From NCBI GenBank assembly GCA_003586115.2, contig QVOM02000102.1, forward strand, positions 469,731-533,730: a DNA stretch of 64,000 nt, written 5' to 3'. The notes under the pieces were generated by a model. It saw only the letters and a program-made list of their open reading frames with translations, was not told where the DNA came from and searched no databases. A program made the translations under genes and the position numbers. Below, in pieces: positions 12,689 through 23,986 of this stretch (position 1 is the first letter of the stretch; each line of letters opens with the position of its first letter). This stretch comes from Salvator merianae. Taxonomy: Eukaryota > Chordata > Lepidosauria > Squamata > Teiidae.

Positions 12689-12930
12689 AAGGGTGCCTCC
12701 AGACAGAGGAAATTGCAGGATCTTGCTTAGATCCTGCATCTCTCACTGCCCCTGCAAATGGCAGAAAGCAATCCTGGAGCAAAACTGGACTCTTATCTTG
12801 TTTGTTGCGTCCTCACAAAATTGCGTTTTTTGTAAAAGTACCTGTATTGGGATTGCTGCAGGTATGTGTGGCAATCCCAATATATTCTCATGAAAATTGA
12901 AGTTTTCCAGCTTCATTTGGAAGCACCTTA
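12689..12930. mobile_element. Fold-back MITE family 2, copy 1
   Basis: The ends are inverted (AGGGTGCCTCCAGA at left, TTTGGAAGCACCTT at right). Two internal hairpins are perfect: TGCAGGATCT with AGATCCTGCA (12714-12738), and TATTGGGATTGC with GCAATCCCAATA (12845-12882). Both the ends and the internal order match the copy at 23274-23705. There is no coding capacity. A clear target duplication is not visible. Confidence 0.65.
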
Positions 12931-14034
12931 AGACTGTGGTTCACCATACAACATTTTCTCTAAAGCTTTCCAGAGAAAGGCCATTCTTTCTTGGGGCTTT
13001 TCCTGAAGTAAGTGTAGCTTTATGTCAATCTACCCACCGTTAGACATTAGCTATTTTAGCCCTCCCCTTTCTTGAACTAACAAAGAAAGTGCCACTTTCT
13101 GGTGCTAACATGTAAATATGAGAGCCACAGATACCGAAACTCAATATTATTATGTAGTTGCAGGTACACAAAACCGACAGATACTAGAATTGTGAATAAT
13201 GAGAGATGGCTATAGACCACAATTAGAGATTAAGACATCAGAAAGGTCAGGAGTGCTGTAATTATTAAATCGTAATGAAAGCTCTCTGAAAACAGCTTTC
13301 TCCAGTCTGGTTTCTTCTAGATATTTTTGAATACACTTCCTTTATAGTCAGGCTGATAGAAATTGTACCCTAGAACCTCTGAAGGGTGCTAAGCTGACAA
13401 GAGCTGTCTTAAATTGCCTCTGCAATACTGAAAAATATTTTCTATGCCGTCTTCTTTCCTGGGAAAGAGCAAATCAGAGAGATCTGACAGTTGCGATATG
13501 GATGAGGGGCTTCCATTAAGGATATTAATGTGGCTTTTCAAATGTCTGTCACCCTGTGAATCAAAGATGTTATTTAGTGACTGACAGCTTTCATTCCAGT
13601 TTGCGATGTTCAGCTGATTTCTGAATATTAGACTCTTCGCTGGAAGCTTAAACAACAACTAAATCTGTTAGATGTGCCTTCCTTATGTTGTTAATAAGCA
13701 TGTTTTAAGATTGAAGAACCACCTGTGAAAACATGTGTAAATTTTCACACCAGATAGAAATATGTGCTGATTATTTTCTTTTGCCACCCTCCACGCATGA
13801 TGGACAAGTAATAAAACAAGGTACTGTGTGACTTTCTGTGGCAATGAGATGTTACAAAGACAATGCCACAGGGCTTAGTTTCCTTGGATAAGAGGGCACT
13901 CAAGACTTAGGGTGCCTTTGTAATGTTTTACTTTGTTGTTTTTACATATTTGAAGGAAAGCATAGGGAAGACAAGTATATTCCTTTAAATGTTCTTATTC
14001 ACCATCAGATACCCTGGGAACAAAGTAAGAGATA
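12931..14034. other. Unclassified, possibly conserved AT-rich DNA
   Basis: No gene or repeat is seen. The part at 13240-13680 has mixed composition without repeat signatures, the sort of sequence conserved elements sit in. Conservation cannot be judged from one sequence. Confidence 0.3.
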
Positions 14035-14205
14035 GCTTCAAAGGACCAGGCTTCTCAGGAGTAGAGCAAATGCTTTGCATGCAAATGTCCCTGGTTCATT
14101 TTCTGGCATCTCCAAGTAAGGCTGGGAAAGTCCTGTCTGAAACCATGAACAGCAGAAGCAGCAGCCTAATTAGTATAAGGCAGCTCCCCCTGCTTCCCCA
14201 TATTA
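14035..14205 (+). mobile_element. tRNA-derived SINE (MIR/CORE-like squamate type)
   Basis: The segment agcaaatgctttgcatgc, then ccctggttcattttctggc (a B-box-like sequence), then gcatctcc and gctgggaaagtcctg, and finally tagtataaggcagct is the order found in a common reptile tRNA-derived SINE. The A-box end is worn. Confidence 0.6.
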
Positions 14206-14216
14206 AATTCAGCCTA

Positions 14217-14299
14217 TTCTTCTCTTCTCTTCTCTTCTCTTCTCTTCTCTTCTCTTCTCTTCTCTTCTCTTCTCTTCTCTTCTCTTCTCTTCTCTTCTC
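14217..14299. repeat. Microsatellite (TCTTC)n
   Basis: About 16 near-perfect pentanucleotide units follow directly after the SINE 3' end. This is a common birthplace for such arrays. Confidence 0.97.
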
Positions 14300-16764
14300 C
14301 AGCTCCAGACCTATGTTCTACCTATTTGGCACTGTTCTTATTGTCTGTCTGCATCATGCCAGCAGTATGTTGGGCATGGGATATCCACATGTTGTTGCAT
14401 GCCACCAAAGGCCACGGCCTCCCTTGGTGCGTGGTATCTGTATAGCCCTGGGTGTGAAGGCTGTACTTGGAAGCGGTCTACTGGGGGAACCACTTAAAAA
14501 CAGTCCTGGCATAGGTCAGACTGGGTCCTAGTTACTGCCACTGCTGTGCAGACAGGCAGCAATGGCAAGAACAGCCCATGTTCTGAGCTCTGGAAATGGC
14601 CCTCTTGGGGGACATTTCTGGGGAATGGCTGAAGTGTGTCCCCAGTCTGCAACTTCAGACCAGGGAAACCTCTCTTCTCCAGTTGCAAAAGTAGACTGGA
14701 CCAGGTTGTCATCCGTGTGGATGGCCATCAGCCTGCTCTGCCCTATCTGGCAGAGTGATTTGTCACAACATTAACAAACCATACGGAAGTTCATTTCCAT
14801 TCTGCTCAACAAACTTATGATGCTTTATGCTATCTTACCATCTCCCTAGTGAGTGTTTTAAATCTGCCTTTTGTGAGAACCTCTCCAATTTCTACAGAGC
14901 GGCTGGAATATTTTGATTTTCTAAATGTTTTACTTTTATATATTTTGGTATTTATATATTTTGCTTTGCTTTATAAAGTTTTACTTGTAATTTATTCTAT
15001 TATTAATGTTCTATTACAGATATTATGTTTTATTGCTTTTTGGAGCTTTGTGTTTGTTTGCTTTTTCTGTTTGGATCCTTTTATACAGACTTTGCATCCA
15101 CATCTTTGGCAGTGCATGCCCTGAGGTAGCCCCAGGAGTGTGGCAAAGAACCAGAGGTGCCCTGAGAAGATGTTGGAGGGCCTTGAAGTGCCCTCTACAG
15201 TGTCCTTTCCCAGAGTGGATTTAACCACTCTGGGGATACCCGCCGTCCTCAGTCATTCTGAGTGCTGCCATGCAGACACATGACGGTGGGAAGAGCACCT
15301 ACATGCAGTGGACAGCCCTCTAAATTTGGAGCTGACAGCTCAGCTTATCACCTCCAAAGATGGTGAACGGTGAGGTGCAGCCATCTGACAGGCATGCAGC
15401 CCACCCTGTAGATGGAGAAAGCTTCTCTACCTTGGCCACCAAGAAGTGGACTCAGCCTTTATTCCTCTAGTAAATCCAGTGAGCCAGAAAGAGGAGCATG
15501 CTAAACTTTCTGCAGAGACAGAGTATCTTTGCAGAAGATACATTTTCCAGATGGCTGCTTCCTTTCAGTAAGTTCACAGGAACCAAAGGAAGCTGGAGCA
15601 AACACATAAGTGCCTGCTGAGCACCAGGTTGAAGACCTCTGCTCCAAATGCTAATGGAAGCCTATGAAAATCTACTGTGAACAGAAAATGAACTTAAAGA
15701 GCAGTTAAAAACAAAAAAGCTACTCAAGTTTAGTTATGTGCATTTTGGTACAGCTGTATAATATTTTAGGGGGAGGGGAACTATGTGGAAATTTAATATG
15801 TCCTGTTCAACCAACACCCCATCACTCTTTCACATATCTCAATATCTCCCTGGTCCCAATGCTGTCTCTATGGCTAAGAGGTTACATCCCTTTTAATCTG
15901 ATGCTCTAGAAGCCTTAAACACCAATTATGATGATATACTGAAAGACTCAAGTGATTTTATGATACACATGCAAATAAGAGTTTATACATTGTTATTTTC
16001 CAGAGTGCTGGCATTTTAATGGTGATCATAAGTTTCTTTCAGTTAACAGCAAATACCAGTATGTTCTTTATCATTTGGAGAATTTATTTTGGCCTGAGAA
16101 GGAATTTTTTATTGAAAGGATAAGAAAATGAAGAAGACCATGAAGTTCATCAGCGTTTATTTGTTTTCATAATGATAAAATGAGAATAATTACACATTTC
16201 ACAAATGGATTCAACCTCATGGCAATTACTTTGGTTGTGGCAGTATCTAATAATCTTTTAATATTTTCTTTGCTCACCAGTTTTATTGGTTTTATTAACA
16301 GCAGAATAGCACTCCTGTGAAAGGATGGGAAAACTATAGATAACAATAATGATTCTTCATGCTAACCCATCATGATCTGGATTGCAATACTGAAGTAATA
16401 TTCAAAAGGAGATTTCTACTTAGATAGCTCTGCACCTCTTATCAACAGATTTCAAAGGACTTTAAAAAGCCGAACAGAGGTTTGACAGCAGTCCTATGAA
16501 AGTATCCATATGCTAATGAAAAGCGGTTTCACAGTTTGTTGCATTACATAGGATCAAAGGAGCTGATTTTTTTTCCTTTGGCCATTGAAGTTTGCACAAT
16601 CCACACTAACATCTGCGGAAATTTAAAACAAGCACGTTGTTCTAGCTACTTTAATTAAGGACTCCTTGCACAGCACATGCACATTCAGCCCTTTGGATGA
16701 CCACAGAGGGAAAAAAGCCTATTCTTATTGTTCCAACCAAATATGGAATGTGGATGGTTTAGTG
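14300..16764. other. Unclassified intergenic DNA
   Basis: 14300-15460 has moderate GC content and resembles eroded small DNA elements, around a very T-rich core (14910-15070). 15460-16760 is AT-rich with no repeat signature, and 15940-16420 is a candidate for cross-species comparison. No exon is supported. The 180-codon frame at 13989-14531 only reads through the SINE and microsatellite. Confidence 0.35.
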
Positions 16765-16836
16765 AATCCTGCATTGAGCAGGGGATTGGACTCATTGACC
16801 CTGGAAGTCCCTTCTAACTCTATGATTCTGTATAAT
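16765..16836 (+). mobile_element. CR1 LINE, extreme 3' end (sense)
   Basis: The order gcattgagcaggggattgg, actcattgacc, ccttctaactctatgattc ending in an ATTCT-type terminus is the classic CR1 3' end. This is a different CR1 subfamily from the four copies that end in a TTATGTTCTTA-type terminus. Confidence 0.85.
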
Positions 16837-17024
16837 TAACTGGAATGTACAAACAGCATCAGAGTATTTTTTTTGTTGGTTGCAATGATTGCAGTAGTAT
16901 GCCTACCTGTTGCACAAGGCTGGGGACACACTCTTCTTAGGTTGCTAAAGGCACTATAAATACAGGGACAATTTTAAAAGGCAAAAAATGGCTGCACAGC
17001 TTTTGTAAGATGAGCAGTTATGTG

Positions 17025-17565
17025 CACTATCCTTGGAGACAGAGGCTGTGTCCACACTGGGATGCTGATCAGCAGCCCATAGGAATGCCTCATGCGTGTG
17101 GTGGGCCAGTCCACCTGGAGGCCATTCCTCCCATGGAATGACATATCTGCATGGAAGGGGGCATTGGAGTGGCCTCCAGTGTAAAAAGGGTACCATAGCC
17201 TGCTCCAATGATCAACCACTTTAAAGCAGTATCCAAAGTGTTCCCCAGTGGAGAACCAGACCAGCTACTTCTGTGGGGCCAATAGCAAGCTCCTGCTTTG
17301 ATCTCTTGAGTGCAAGGAGTCTGGTACCATTTTGCTGGGTTCCCAGCAGCTGTCCCAGTATGCCACCTCTGGGTGTCCAGACAAAACAGCCCCAGTCAAT
17401 AACTAAAATTGGGCTAGGATGGGATACCATAATGCAGACAACACTTTTTGTGGGCTGCTGGCTGTCCTACTGCCCTTGGACCAGATCATTTGATCCAGCT
17501 CAAGACAGACCCAGCACAGCGCGGGATTTAGTGCTGTGGGTGGATTCTGCCTGAGATTGGAACTT
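17025..17565. mobile_element. Repeat family 4, copy 1 (probable non-autonomous DNA element)
   Basis: This block aligns along its length with 50065-50610. Shared landmarks are agcctgctccaa, the phased actttaaagcag / gcttaaaagcag segment, gtgttcccc/cgttccctgg, accagaccag, ggtaccatttgctgg-like text and the terminal gatcatttgatcc/gatcgctcaatc segment. There is no coding potential. Termini are only approximate. Confidence 0.55.
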
Positions 17566-17654
17566 GGCTGGTCCAGTTGACCACTTGTCAAACTAGTGTG
17601 GCGAAGCAAGTAGTCATTGCATTGTGGCTAAGGTGGCAGAGCTGGGGTAGCAAA

Positions 17655-18060
17655 TAGAATCATTTGTATCCCACCTATACCTTAAGGGCTCAAGACAAGT
17701 TACAATTCAAAATGCATAAAAATAGAAATTAAAGCACTTAAAAACAGTACAGTACCCAGAGGAGAGGAACTACTCTTCAGCCAAAGGCAGGGATAAAGAG
17801 ATGCATCTTTAGCAACCTCTTGAATGCATAGAGTGATGATGCACCTTAAGAGGGAGGTCATTCCATGGCTTGTGCATTAGCATAGAGAAGGCCATCTCAC
17901 TGAACTGGGCTTAGCAGCAGAACAGCGACTGGTGCAATTCCTTTAAAGTGTTTGTTTATTTTGCAGTATTTATATCCCATCCTTCATGTGAAAGTTTCAT
18001 AGTAGTTCACAGTACGTAATAAAATATCAAATATGGTTGGCTGCAGCAAGCAGCAGCTCC
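17655..18060 (-). mobile_element. L2-clade LINE 3' ends, two antisense pieces
   Basis: Two antisense L2 3' tails follow each other: tttgtatcccacctatacc at about 17663 and tatttatatcccatccttc at about 17965. The first continues into the antisense of the L2 C-terminus (ggaggtcattccatggctt region). The restart indicates two insertions or an internal duplication. Confidence 0.65.
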
Positions 18061-18439
18061 TGAAGCAAGTTACCTGTCCTTGCTTTTGGCTGCTTAAGAG
18101 CTGCCTGGCCTCACCCCCTGCAGTCTGAGGTGCAGCTGCCTCCAGTGATGGGCAGATATTCCTCATGGGTGGGTGGCAGTTGACAGTGGGCAGCAGTGCC
18201 CAACCTGGCTGGTCTGGCTTAGCTCTCGGCTGCTCAAGAGTTTCTAGCACCACCCTTTGCAGTAGCCTAGGCCAAGCAGCAAACTTATGTGAGCATTAAT
18301 TCTGCAACTAGCACATGTGCTAACTGCTAATGTGAGCATGCACACCCACTATGCTACTAATTACTCCAGCAAATAATGCTTCCATTGATAAGCTAGCAGT
18401 GCCTATCAGCAGTACTAGTAACAGCTTCTGAAGTGTCTT
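18061..18439. other. Unclassified spacer between L2 pieces
   Basis: No clear family is recognised. It could be a diverged part of the same LINE copies. Confidence 0.3.
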
Positions 18440-18985
18440 CGAGAGCAGCTCTGTATGAAACTCATTACAGTAAACAAATCTGCAAGTTTCCAGAGCATGT
18501 ACTATGCGGCCAAGCTACCTTTGTCTAGAAAGGATCCTAGCTGGCAAACCAGCTGGAGCTGGAAGTAAGCATTCTTGGCCATTGCTGTCACTTGAACTTC
18601 AGCTGACAGTGATTAATCCAGATGTATCCCCTAAATGGCTCAACTACTTCTAGAAAGCTCAAACCCATCATGAACAGGTATCTCTGTACTTCATGGACTC
18701 AGAAGCCCGTGTCGGCATCTCTCTTGTCTCAATTTACCTTAAATTTATCGGTGCATATCCAGACCATTTCTGCAAAAGTCAAGTAGGTGCACTGCCTCTC
18801 CTGAATTGAATGGAATGGAGAGAAAAAACTGGGTCTCATCCACATGTACTGGTAGTACATCTTTCCAAATCTCCTCATGACCAATCCCAGCTGCTTCATA
18901 TAGATGTTTAAAAGCATGAGAAATAAGATCAACCTCTGAGGAACTACACAAGATACTTGTCAAGGTTGTAGCCATCAGATGTTAC
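18440..18985 (-). mobile_element. L2-clade LINE, reverse transcriptase fragment (antisense)
   Basis: The minus strand reads, across frameshifts, LFLMLLNIYMKQLG (the L2 segment SPMLFNIYMKPLG) and then HVDETQFFLSIPFNSGEAV. The second matches the YADDTQLYLS catalytic region, with the YADD aspartates decayed to HVDE. It continues toward the LVHQLQL-type region (antisense of ctggagctggaagtaagca). It is a pseudogene remnant. Confidence 0.8.
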
Positions 18986-20341
18986 CAAACACCTGAATGC
19001 GTAGCCCTGCCATAACAGGAGCACATATACTATATACAAATGGACATGGATTCCATGAAATATAACTATCAGGTTTCAAATACAGAAACTGACCAGGATC
19101 CTGGACCCTGGAGAGACCGAATTTACCCATGTTTTTTCCTCTGCCTGCATCCAGTTTAAAGAGGAAAAAGGTGTCTGCAAAAGTACCAACATTTTCCCTT
19201 CAGCTCTTGAAGAAGCTCAGGAAATTATGCATTAATGGTTAACAAAAGATTGGGCAAGTATCTAGTCCTATTGTTCAAGCCTACATCTTGAGAACTTCTC
19301 ATTAAGAATGCAAACTGCAGAATTTAAGCTCATCAACCAGTGTAGTTGTCTGTTTATCTCTCTACCTGACCAAGCACACATCTTTGTCCAACTAAAAGGA
19401 AGCTTGTTCCTTTTTCTACTTGGGAAAAAGAATATAAAAAGTTCAGGTTTTTCTATTAGGAAGTTAGCAGAAGAAGAAGAGAGTGGAAGAAGAAACACAC
19501 AAGAACTCAGGAAGAATGATCATCTATCTCAGCCCCATTTTCCCTGGCTGAGAGCTACTTTTACCTCCCTCCTGAGATGGAGAGGGAATGGATTTTTCTA
19601 AGAAGCTGCTTGATCCTACTGCTTGCTTGCAGTTTCCTTTTTCCTTTTTGAGCTGATTTCACTTAAAGAGGGATTCCATATCTCTCTCCATGCCCCTTGG
19701 CAAAATAATTTTTTTTTTTTTAAAGAGTAAGGGTTGTGGAGCCTCATCCACATCCCATTCTCTTGATTTTTAACCCATTTTGCTAGCAAGAGACCTATGC
19801 ATCTTTTCCTCCAAATTGTCCTTTTTGACATGGTGAAGATCTGCCTGGAGAAGACTGCAGATGGGTGAGATTTACTCTTTAGTGCTAGGAACCCTTCTAG
19901 TCTCCATTGGTAGCTTCTCCCAGACTCTCTCTCTTTCTTCCCCCCCTTTTACACATAGTAAATAGGTCTCCTTACTTAGTTTGGAGCCAAGCCTTTTTCT
20001 TTTCCTTTTCCAAATGTCAAACTACCTATGCTACCTATGAAACTAGCTGATTCTAACAAATTACATTGTTTATTGCTATTTCAATCTTTTTGCTGGGTTC
20101 TAATAAAGATGCATCATTATTTTCAAGGATTACCTCCTCTTTATTTGCATTTTCTGTGTCAGTTTAGCATTATTAAAACCTGCCCTGAAAAACTGATCCC
20201 TGAAAAGGTTTAGTGCCTAGGACGCTAATTTCCCCTAAACATTTTCCCCAGAGCACGGCCTGTAACATGGTGTTGAACAAAACTCTACCTTGAGTACTGT
20301 CTGACATTGTCCTTGAAGATAGTAGTCTAGCCACCTCAGTG
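18986..20341. other. Unclassified intergenic DNA
   Basis: Only an A/T homopolymer near 19700-19720 stands out. No exon is supported. Confidence 0.35.
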
Positions 20342-20858
20342 CAGTGCCTCTCTCACTTTCTGCACGGACACTTAATGTAGATTAAAGGTCCATGTAATAC
20401 ATATCTAGGCCTCATAGATCTGCATGTTAATCCAGATCTATGAGACCATGTCCCTCATTGGTCCTCTGTTTGCATTCAACAGATCGTGATCCAGATTAAA
20501 GGAGGCTTTAATCTGGATCATAGGTAGACCCTTTTAATCAGGTCTAACAGTGGGCCAAGAAGGCAGAAGGCAGCTCTTCCTTGTTTGGGACTACCATGGA
20601 CACTTTTCAGTGGCATGCCATAGCACATTGCCAAAAAACAGTTCCCAAAGACCTTGAGGCTAGGCTTGGAGGTGTGGGTGTGTGGCCACAAGGCTTGTAC
20701 AAGCTTTGAGGCAGTAGCATGGGCTGGTCTGAATAAGTGCTGTTGATACACATGGTGCTGATCCTGCCCCCGCCTTCCCATGATCAATAGTAGTGGGCTT
20801 GGCTATTCTGGACCCACTGATCCTGACTGGAGGCTGGTAAGTGCAGAAAGGGGCACTG
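20342..20858 (-). mobile_element. Hairpin MITE family 3, copy 1
   Basis: The ends are inverted: CAGTGCC...CTTTCTGCAC at left, GTGCAGAAAGGGGCACTG at right. Internally there is a perfect 15-base-arm hairpin (20487-20501 with 20506-20520, TGATCCAGATTAAAG) and a second stem, CTCATAGATCT with AGATCTATGAG (20411-20444). Related copies lie at 52362-52898 and 58845-59480 in the opposite orientation. The CAGTG ends suggest a hAT-like element, but I cannot find an 8-base target duplication. Confidence 0.7.
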
Positions 20859-21534
20859 ACTCCTAAACCCTGTAGACCTTCCATGGTCAACGGTATCAAA
20901 ACCTTCTTAGAGAATATGAATGACCAGCAGGATTGCTCTATTCTTCTGTCCCTGCTCAAGCTAAATGGAGAACAGCAGGCTCACTAAAGCAGCTGGACAA
21001 GAGATATACATTGGATGTTATACGTCCACACTGCCAGGGTGCACAGGGCAGCACATGCTGATTATTGGACTGAGAATCCATTAGGAGATATTTATTTGAC
21101 ACTGACAGAATCCTTTTCATGGATCCAACCCCAAAACAAAACTTCTCATCCCATAGGGTCTAGCAGCTCAGCACAACTCATTGCCATGTAATTGCTATTG
21201 GGATGCAAGTCCTAAAGAATAGAAACCAGTACTACCAGTTCATGTATAGAGACCCCAGTGATCTGTACAGGCAAGCAGTGCCTAAGGCAGTGAAGACAGC
21301 CACATCTTTGCTTGCTCCTATTCTAGGTTAAGGGCTTTTCCCTTGAGAGGCTATAGATCAGGAACCAATGATTGCCAGACTTGGGTGTTTATAGCCTCTG
21401 CTCTGCCCTCCCCCAAGATATAAGAATTATGGCTGCCCTTGGCTGGGAGGAAGAAGAAGACCTGGCTGACTGCTGGACCTGGGCGTTTGTTGCCTCTCCA
21501 CCGCCATCTCCCAAAATGCTAGGTAATTTTTTAA
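20859..21534. other. Unclassified intergenic DNA
   Basis: No gene or clear repeat is seen. Confidence 0.3.
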
Positions 21535-21645
21535 TGTTTTATTTCATATTGTAAGTTTTTTTTCTGTTTGTCCTAAACTGCCTTTAGCAATTTTTTTGCA
21601 AAGGCAGTACACAAGTAATGTATAAATAAAAAAAAATAAAAATGT
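21535..21645 (+). mobile_element. LINE 3' tail, L2-like
   Basis: The string aactgcctttagcaa followed by gcaaaggcagtacacaag, gtataaataaa and an A-rich end is the usual shape of a squamate L2-type 3' tail. Only the tail is recognisable. Confidence 0.4.
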
Positions 21646-21859
21646 GCTCTCTCCAGGCTTTGCAGGAGCAGGCAGGTGTAGGAGACACCAAGAATGGCTC
21701 TGCTTATCCTGCCTGAGTATTGAATATTATTATAGTATTACTATAGCTGCATTAAAAAAAAAAGTTCCAAAGCTGCTTAGAGATGGTAGCAAGAAGACAT
21801 TAGTGTTCCCATCCCATCTCTAATCTAAAGCTGCTTTTTGTGTGTGGATGCAACCTTAT

Positions 21860-22205
21860 TTATTTTTCTACTCTGCATCATATAAAAGAATCCTGAAGCA
21901 GTTTACAAAAATCAGAAGTAGTCATTAAAAACAAGGATAAAAGCTGACAGAAATACCTAATCTATTAAAAACACATTAAAGATTGAGCGTATTAGAGAGA
22001 AAACAGCCATTCACACAGGGAATATCTGGATGAAGAAGTACATCTTTGATAGGAATCTAAAAGTTGTCATTTTAGGTACTTTGTGAAGGAGGCCATCCCC
22101 CAAAGTAAGTGCTACCACTGAAAAGGCCCAGGTATGGATCACAGTTATGGCATTCTGGGGTTTGGGGCACCTATAGGAAGACCTCTCCAGATGATTTCAG
22201 AGCTC
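21860..22205 (-). mobile_element. L2-clade LINE 3' end (antisense)
   Basis: It begins with an antisense 3' tail (tttatttttctactctgca, gaagcagtttacaaaaat). It continues with boxes shared with 17655 and 62291 (gatgaagaagtacatcttt, aaggaggccatcccccaaa), the last being the antisense of the region before the C-terminal coding end. Confidence 0.7.
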
Positions 22206-22345
22206 TTCCTGGTTTGTAACAGGGGATAGTTTCCTTTAGTAACCTAATCTTATTTCTTTACTGCCTTATACACTAAGCCCAGACTTTTGAACTTTGCCCA
22301 ATCTCCGCGGCATCCCATATGCAGAAGGGAAAAGGATACCTCAGA

Positions 22346-22636
22346 GAACTTAAGAGGAGCCCTATTGGATCAGGTCACAGCCTATCTAGTCTAGTGTATT
22401 GTCTCACACAGTGGTTCACCAATTGCTTCTGGGCATTCTCAAGCAGAAGACGAAGGCTCTCAATTCTATGCAACTGACTTTTAGAGGTATCCTGTCTGCT
22501 TCTCAAACCTGGAGGCAATACCTAGGCATCCATTCTAGTAGCCACTGATACCCCTGACCTGTTGTCTAACCCTTTTTTAAAGCTATCCAGACTGCTTGCT
22601 GTCACCACCTCATCTGGTAGTAAATCTCATAGGGCA
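22346..22636 (-). mobile_element. CR1 LINE, 3' end fragment (antisense)
   Basis: The order taagaggagccctattgga, caattgcttctgggcattc, taggcatccattctagtag and gctgtcaccacctcatctg matches the antisense CR1 3' region seen at 1428 and 36181. A short internal deletion removes part of the caggtgaagg segment. Confidence 0.85.
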
Positions 22637-23273
22637 GACACACAGAGATAGATCATTTCCTCTTTGGTTATGGGTCCTGGTAGAGGGATAGTGTTCCCAG
22701 TCTCCCAGTGGAATGCCAAATCATCCTAATCACAAGGGGAAAATCTGAGATTTTTTAACAGGGGTTGAGTCTGGTAGGAATATATCAAGTCAGCATGAGG
22801 CTATGGCTGTGGTTAACCTTCCAATATAAGAACCAGAGGGTAACAAGATGTTTACCCTACTTCGAGTTGCCTTGTTACTGCTAATTCTATTTTGCCTCCC
22901 TAATAGGAGTCATTAGTCCTTGACTGAATCCATCAGCACAAGCTGATTGATAGCTACAGAATTTGCTGGTTTCCTAATACTGCCACAACTATGCTGGCAC
23001 AATATATACAACATGGAGACCAGAAAACCAGCTTCAGTTTTGTTCTTTTCAAACTGTGCCAAGCTTCTTCAGCTAAGGCCACACCTCCCCCATACATACA
23101 GCTTTTGTGGCTATGATTCTGCCTCCACACATAGGTTGCCATTGAGGCAACTGGCCTTGCAGTTTCAAAGTAGACAGAGCATGGGGAAAAGAGAATTTGA
23201 TGCTTACACATTATAAGTCAGTAAAAACTGACAAGATACAGCCTAAATGCTGAAGCAATGATTAGCATCCTTC
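22637..23273. other. Unclassified intergenic DNA
   Basis: Nothing recognised. Short frames on both strands near 22950-23215 overlap each other and carry no motif. Confidence 0.3.
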
Positions 23274-23705
23274 AGGGTGCCCTCAAGATAGTGAGAGGAA
23301 ATTGTGGGATCTTGTTAAGATTCCGCAATCACCTCTCATCACCCCTGCCAAATGTCAGGAGGTGATCCTGGGACAAATTTTGTGTATCATTTCTTCATGG
23401 AATCACTGCTCTTGCAAAAGTACCTGGATGTAGGAAGCGCCTGCCCACTTCTGTTTACTTTCTTTGCATGCTTCCTACATCCAGGTTCTTTTGCAAAAGA
23501 AGCAATTCCATGAGGAAACAACAGACAAAGTAAGCAATCTGGCATGATGGAAAATCTGGTGTCAGAACTGGATTGTCCGACATGCCTTTATTGTACTTTT
23601 TGGTGCCCTATCCTAGGTGTATATGGGGACTCGCATGGATATGTGTGGCAATCCCAATATAGTCCTGGGAAAACTGCATTTTTAAACCACTTCTAGAGGC
23701 ACTTT
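23274..23705. mobile_element. Fold-back MITE family 2, copy 2, with a 49-base-arm palindrome
   Basis: The outer ends (AGGGTGCCCTCAAGA and TCTAGAGGCACTT) and the right-hand box tgtgtggcaatcccaatat match copy 1 at 12689-12930. The first small hairpin is kept with changed bases on both sides (TGTGGGATCTT with AAGATTCCGCA). In the middle, 23390-23438 and 23470-23518 are near-perfect inverted copies around a 31-base loop. Copy 1 lacks this palindrome. Confidence 0.75.
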
Positions 23706-23735
23706 CAGATCTTGCTGTCTAATTGAGATTAAACC

Positions 23736-23986
23736 TGGCTAAGCAGCGGTGTAGCTGAAAGTTTTGCCGCCCGGGGCGAAGCGGCGGCAGAGGAGCGTGA
23801 GTACCCCGCCCTCCAGCCTCTACTCCCACCGCCGCCCCGATGACTGCCGGGCGGGCAAGCGCGCCGTGCGGCACTACGCCGCGGCGCGCTTTCCTTCACG
23901 CTAGGACCTGGCTCTATGGGCCGCCCAGGACAATGCGCCACCCAGGCCGCCCCCCCCCCCCCCCTTCCTACGCCACTGTGGCTAAG
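23736..23986. mobile_element. Young non-autonomous hAT-like element with intact 8-base target duplication
   Basis: The 8-base sequence TGGCTAAG (23736-23743 and 23979-23986) flanks a 235-base insert without mismatch. The insert ends are inverted, CAGCGGTGTAG and CTACGCCACTG. Ends beginning CAG and an 8-base duplication are the hallmark of the hAT superfamily. The insert is strongly GC-rich, CpG-rich and holds a long C run (23952-23964), unlike the flanks. The 70-codon minus frame inside it is a composition artefact. Confidence 0.9.

Noticed and set aside
14217..14299. Short repeated units considered as a CRISPR-like array
   Set aside because: Simple pentanucleotide microsatellite without spacers, in vertebrate-type DNA.
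13989..14531. A 180-codon + strand frame
   Set aside because: It reads through a SINE and a (TCTTC)n array, which is open in this frame by repetition.
23729..23941. A 70-codon arginine- and serine-rich minus frame
   Set aside because: It lies within the GC-rich hAT-like insert and reflects base composition.
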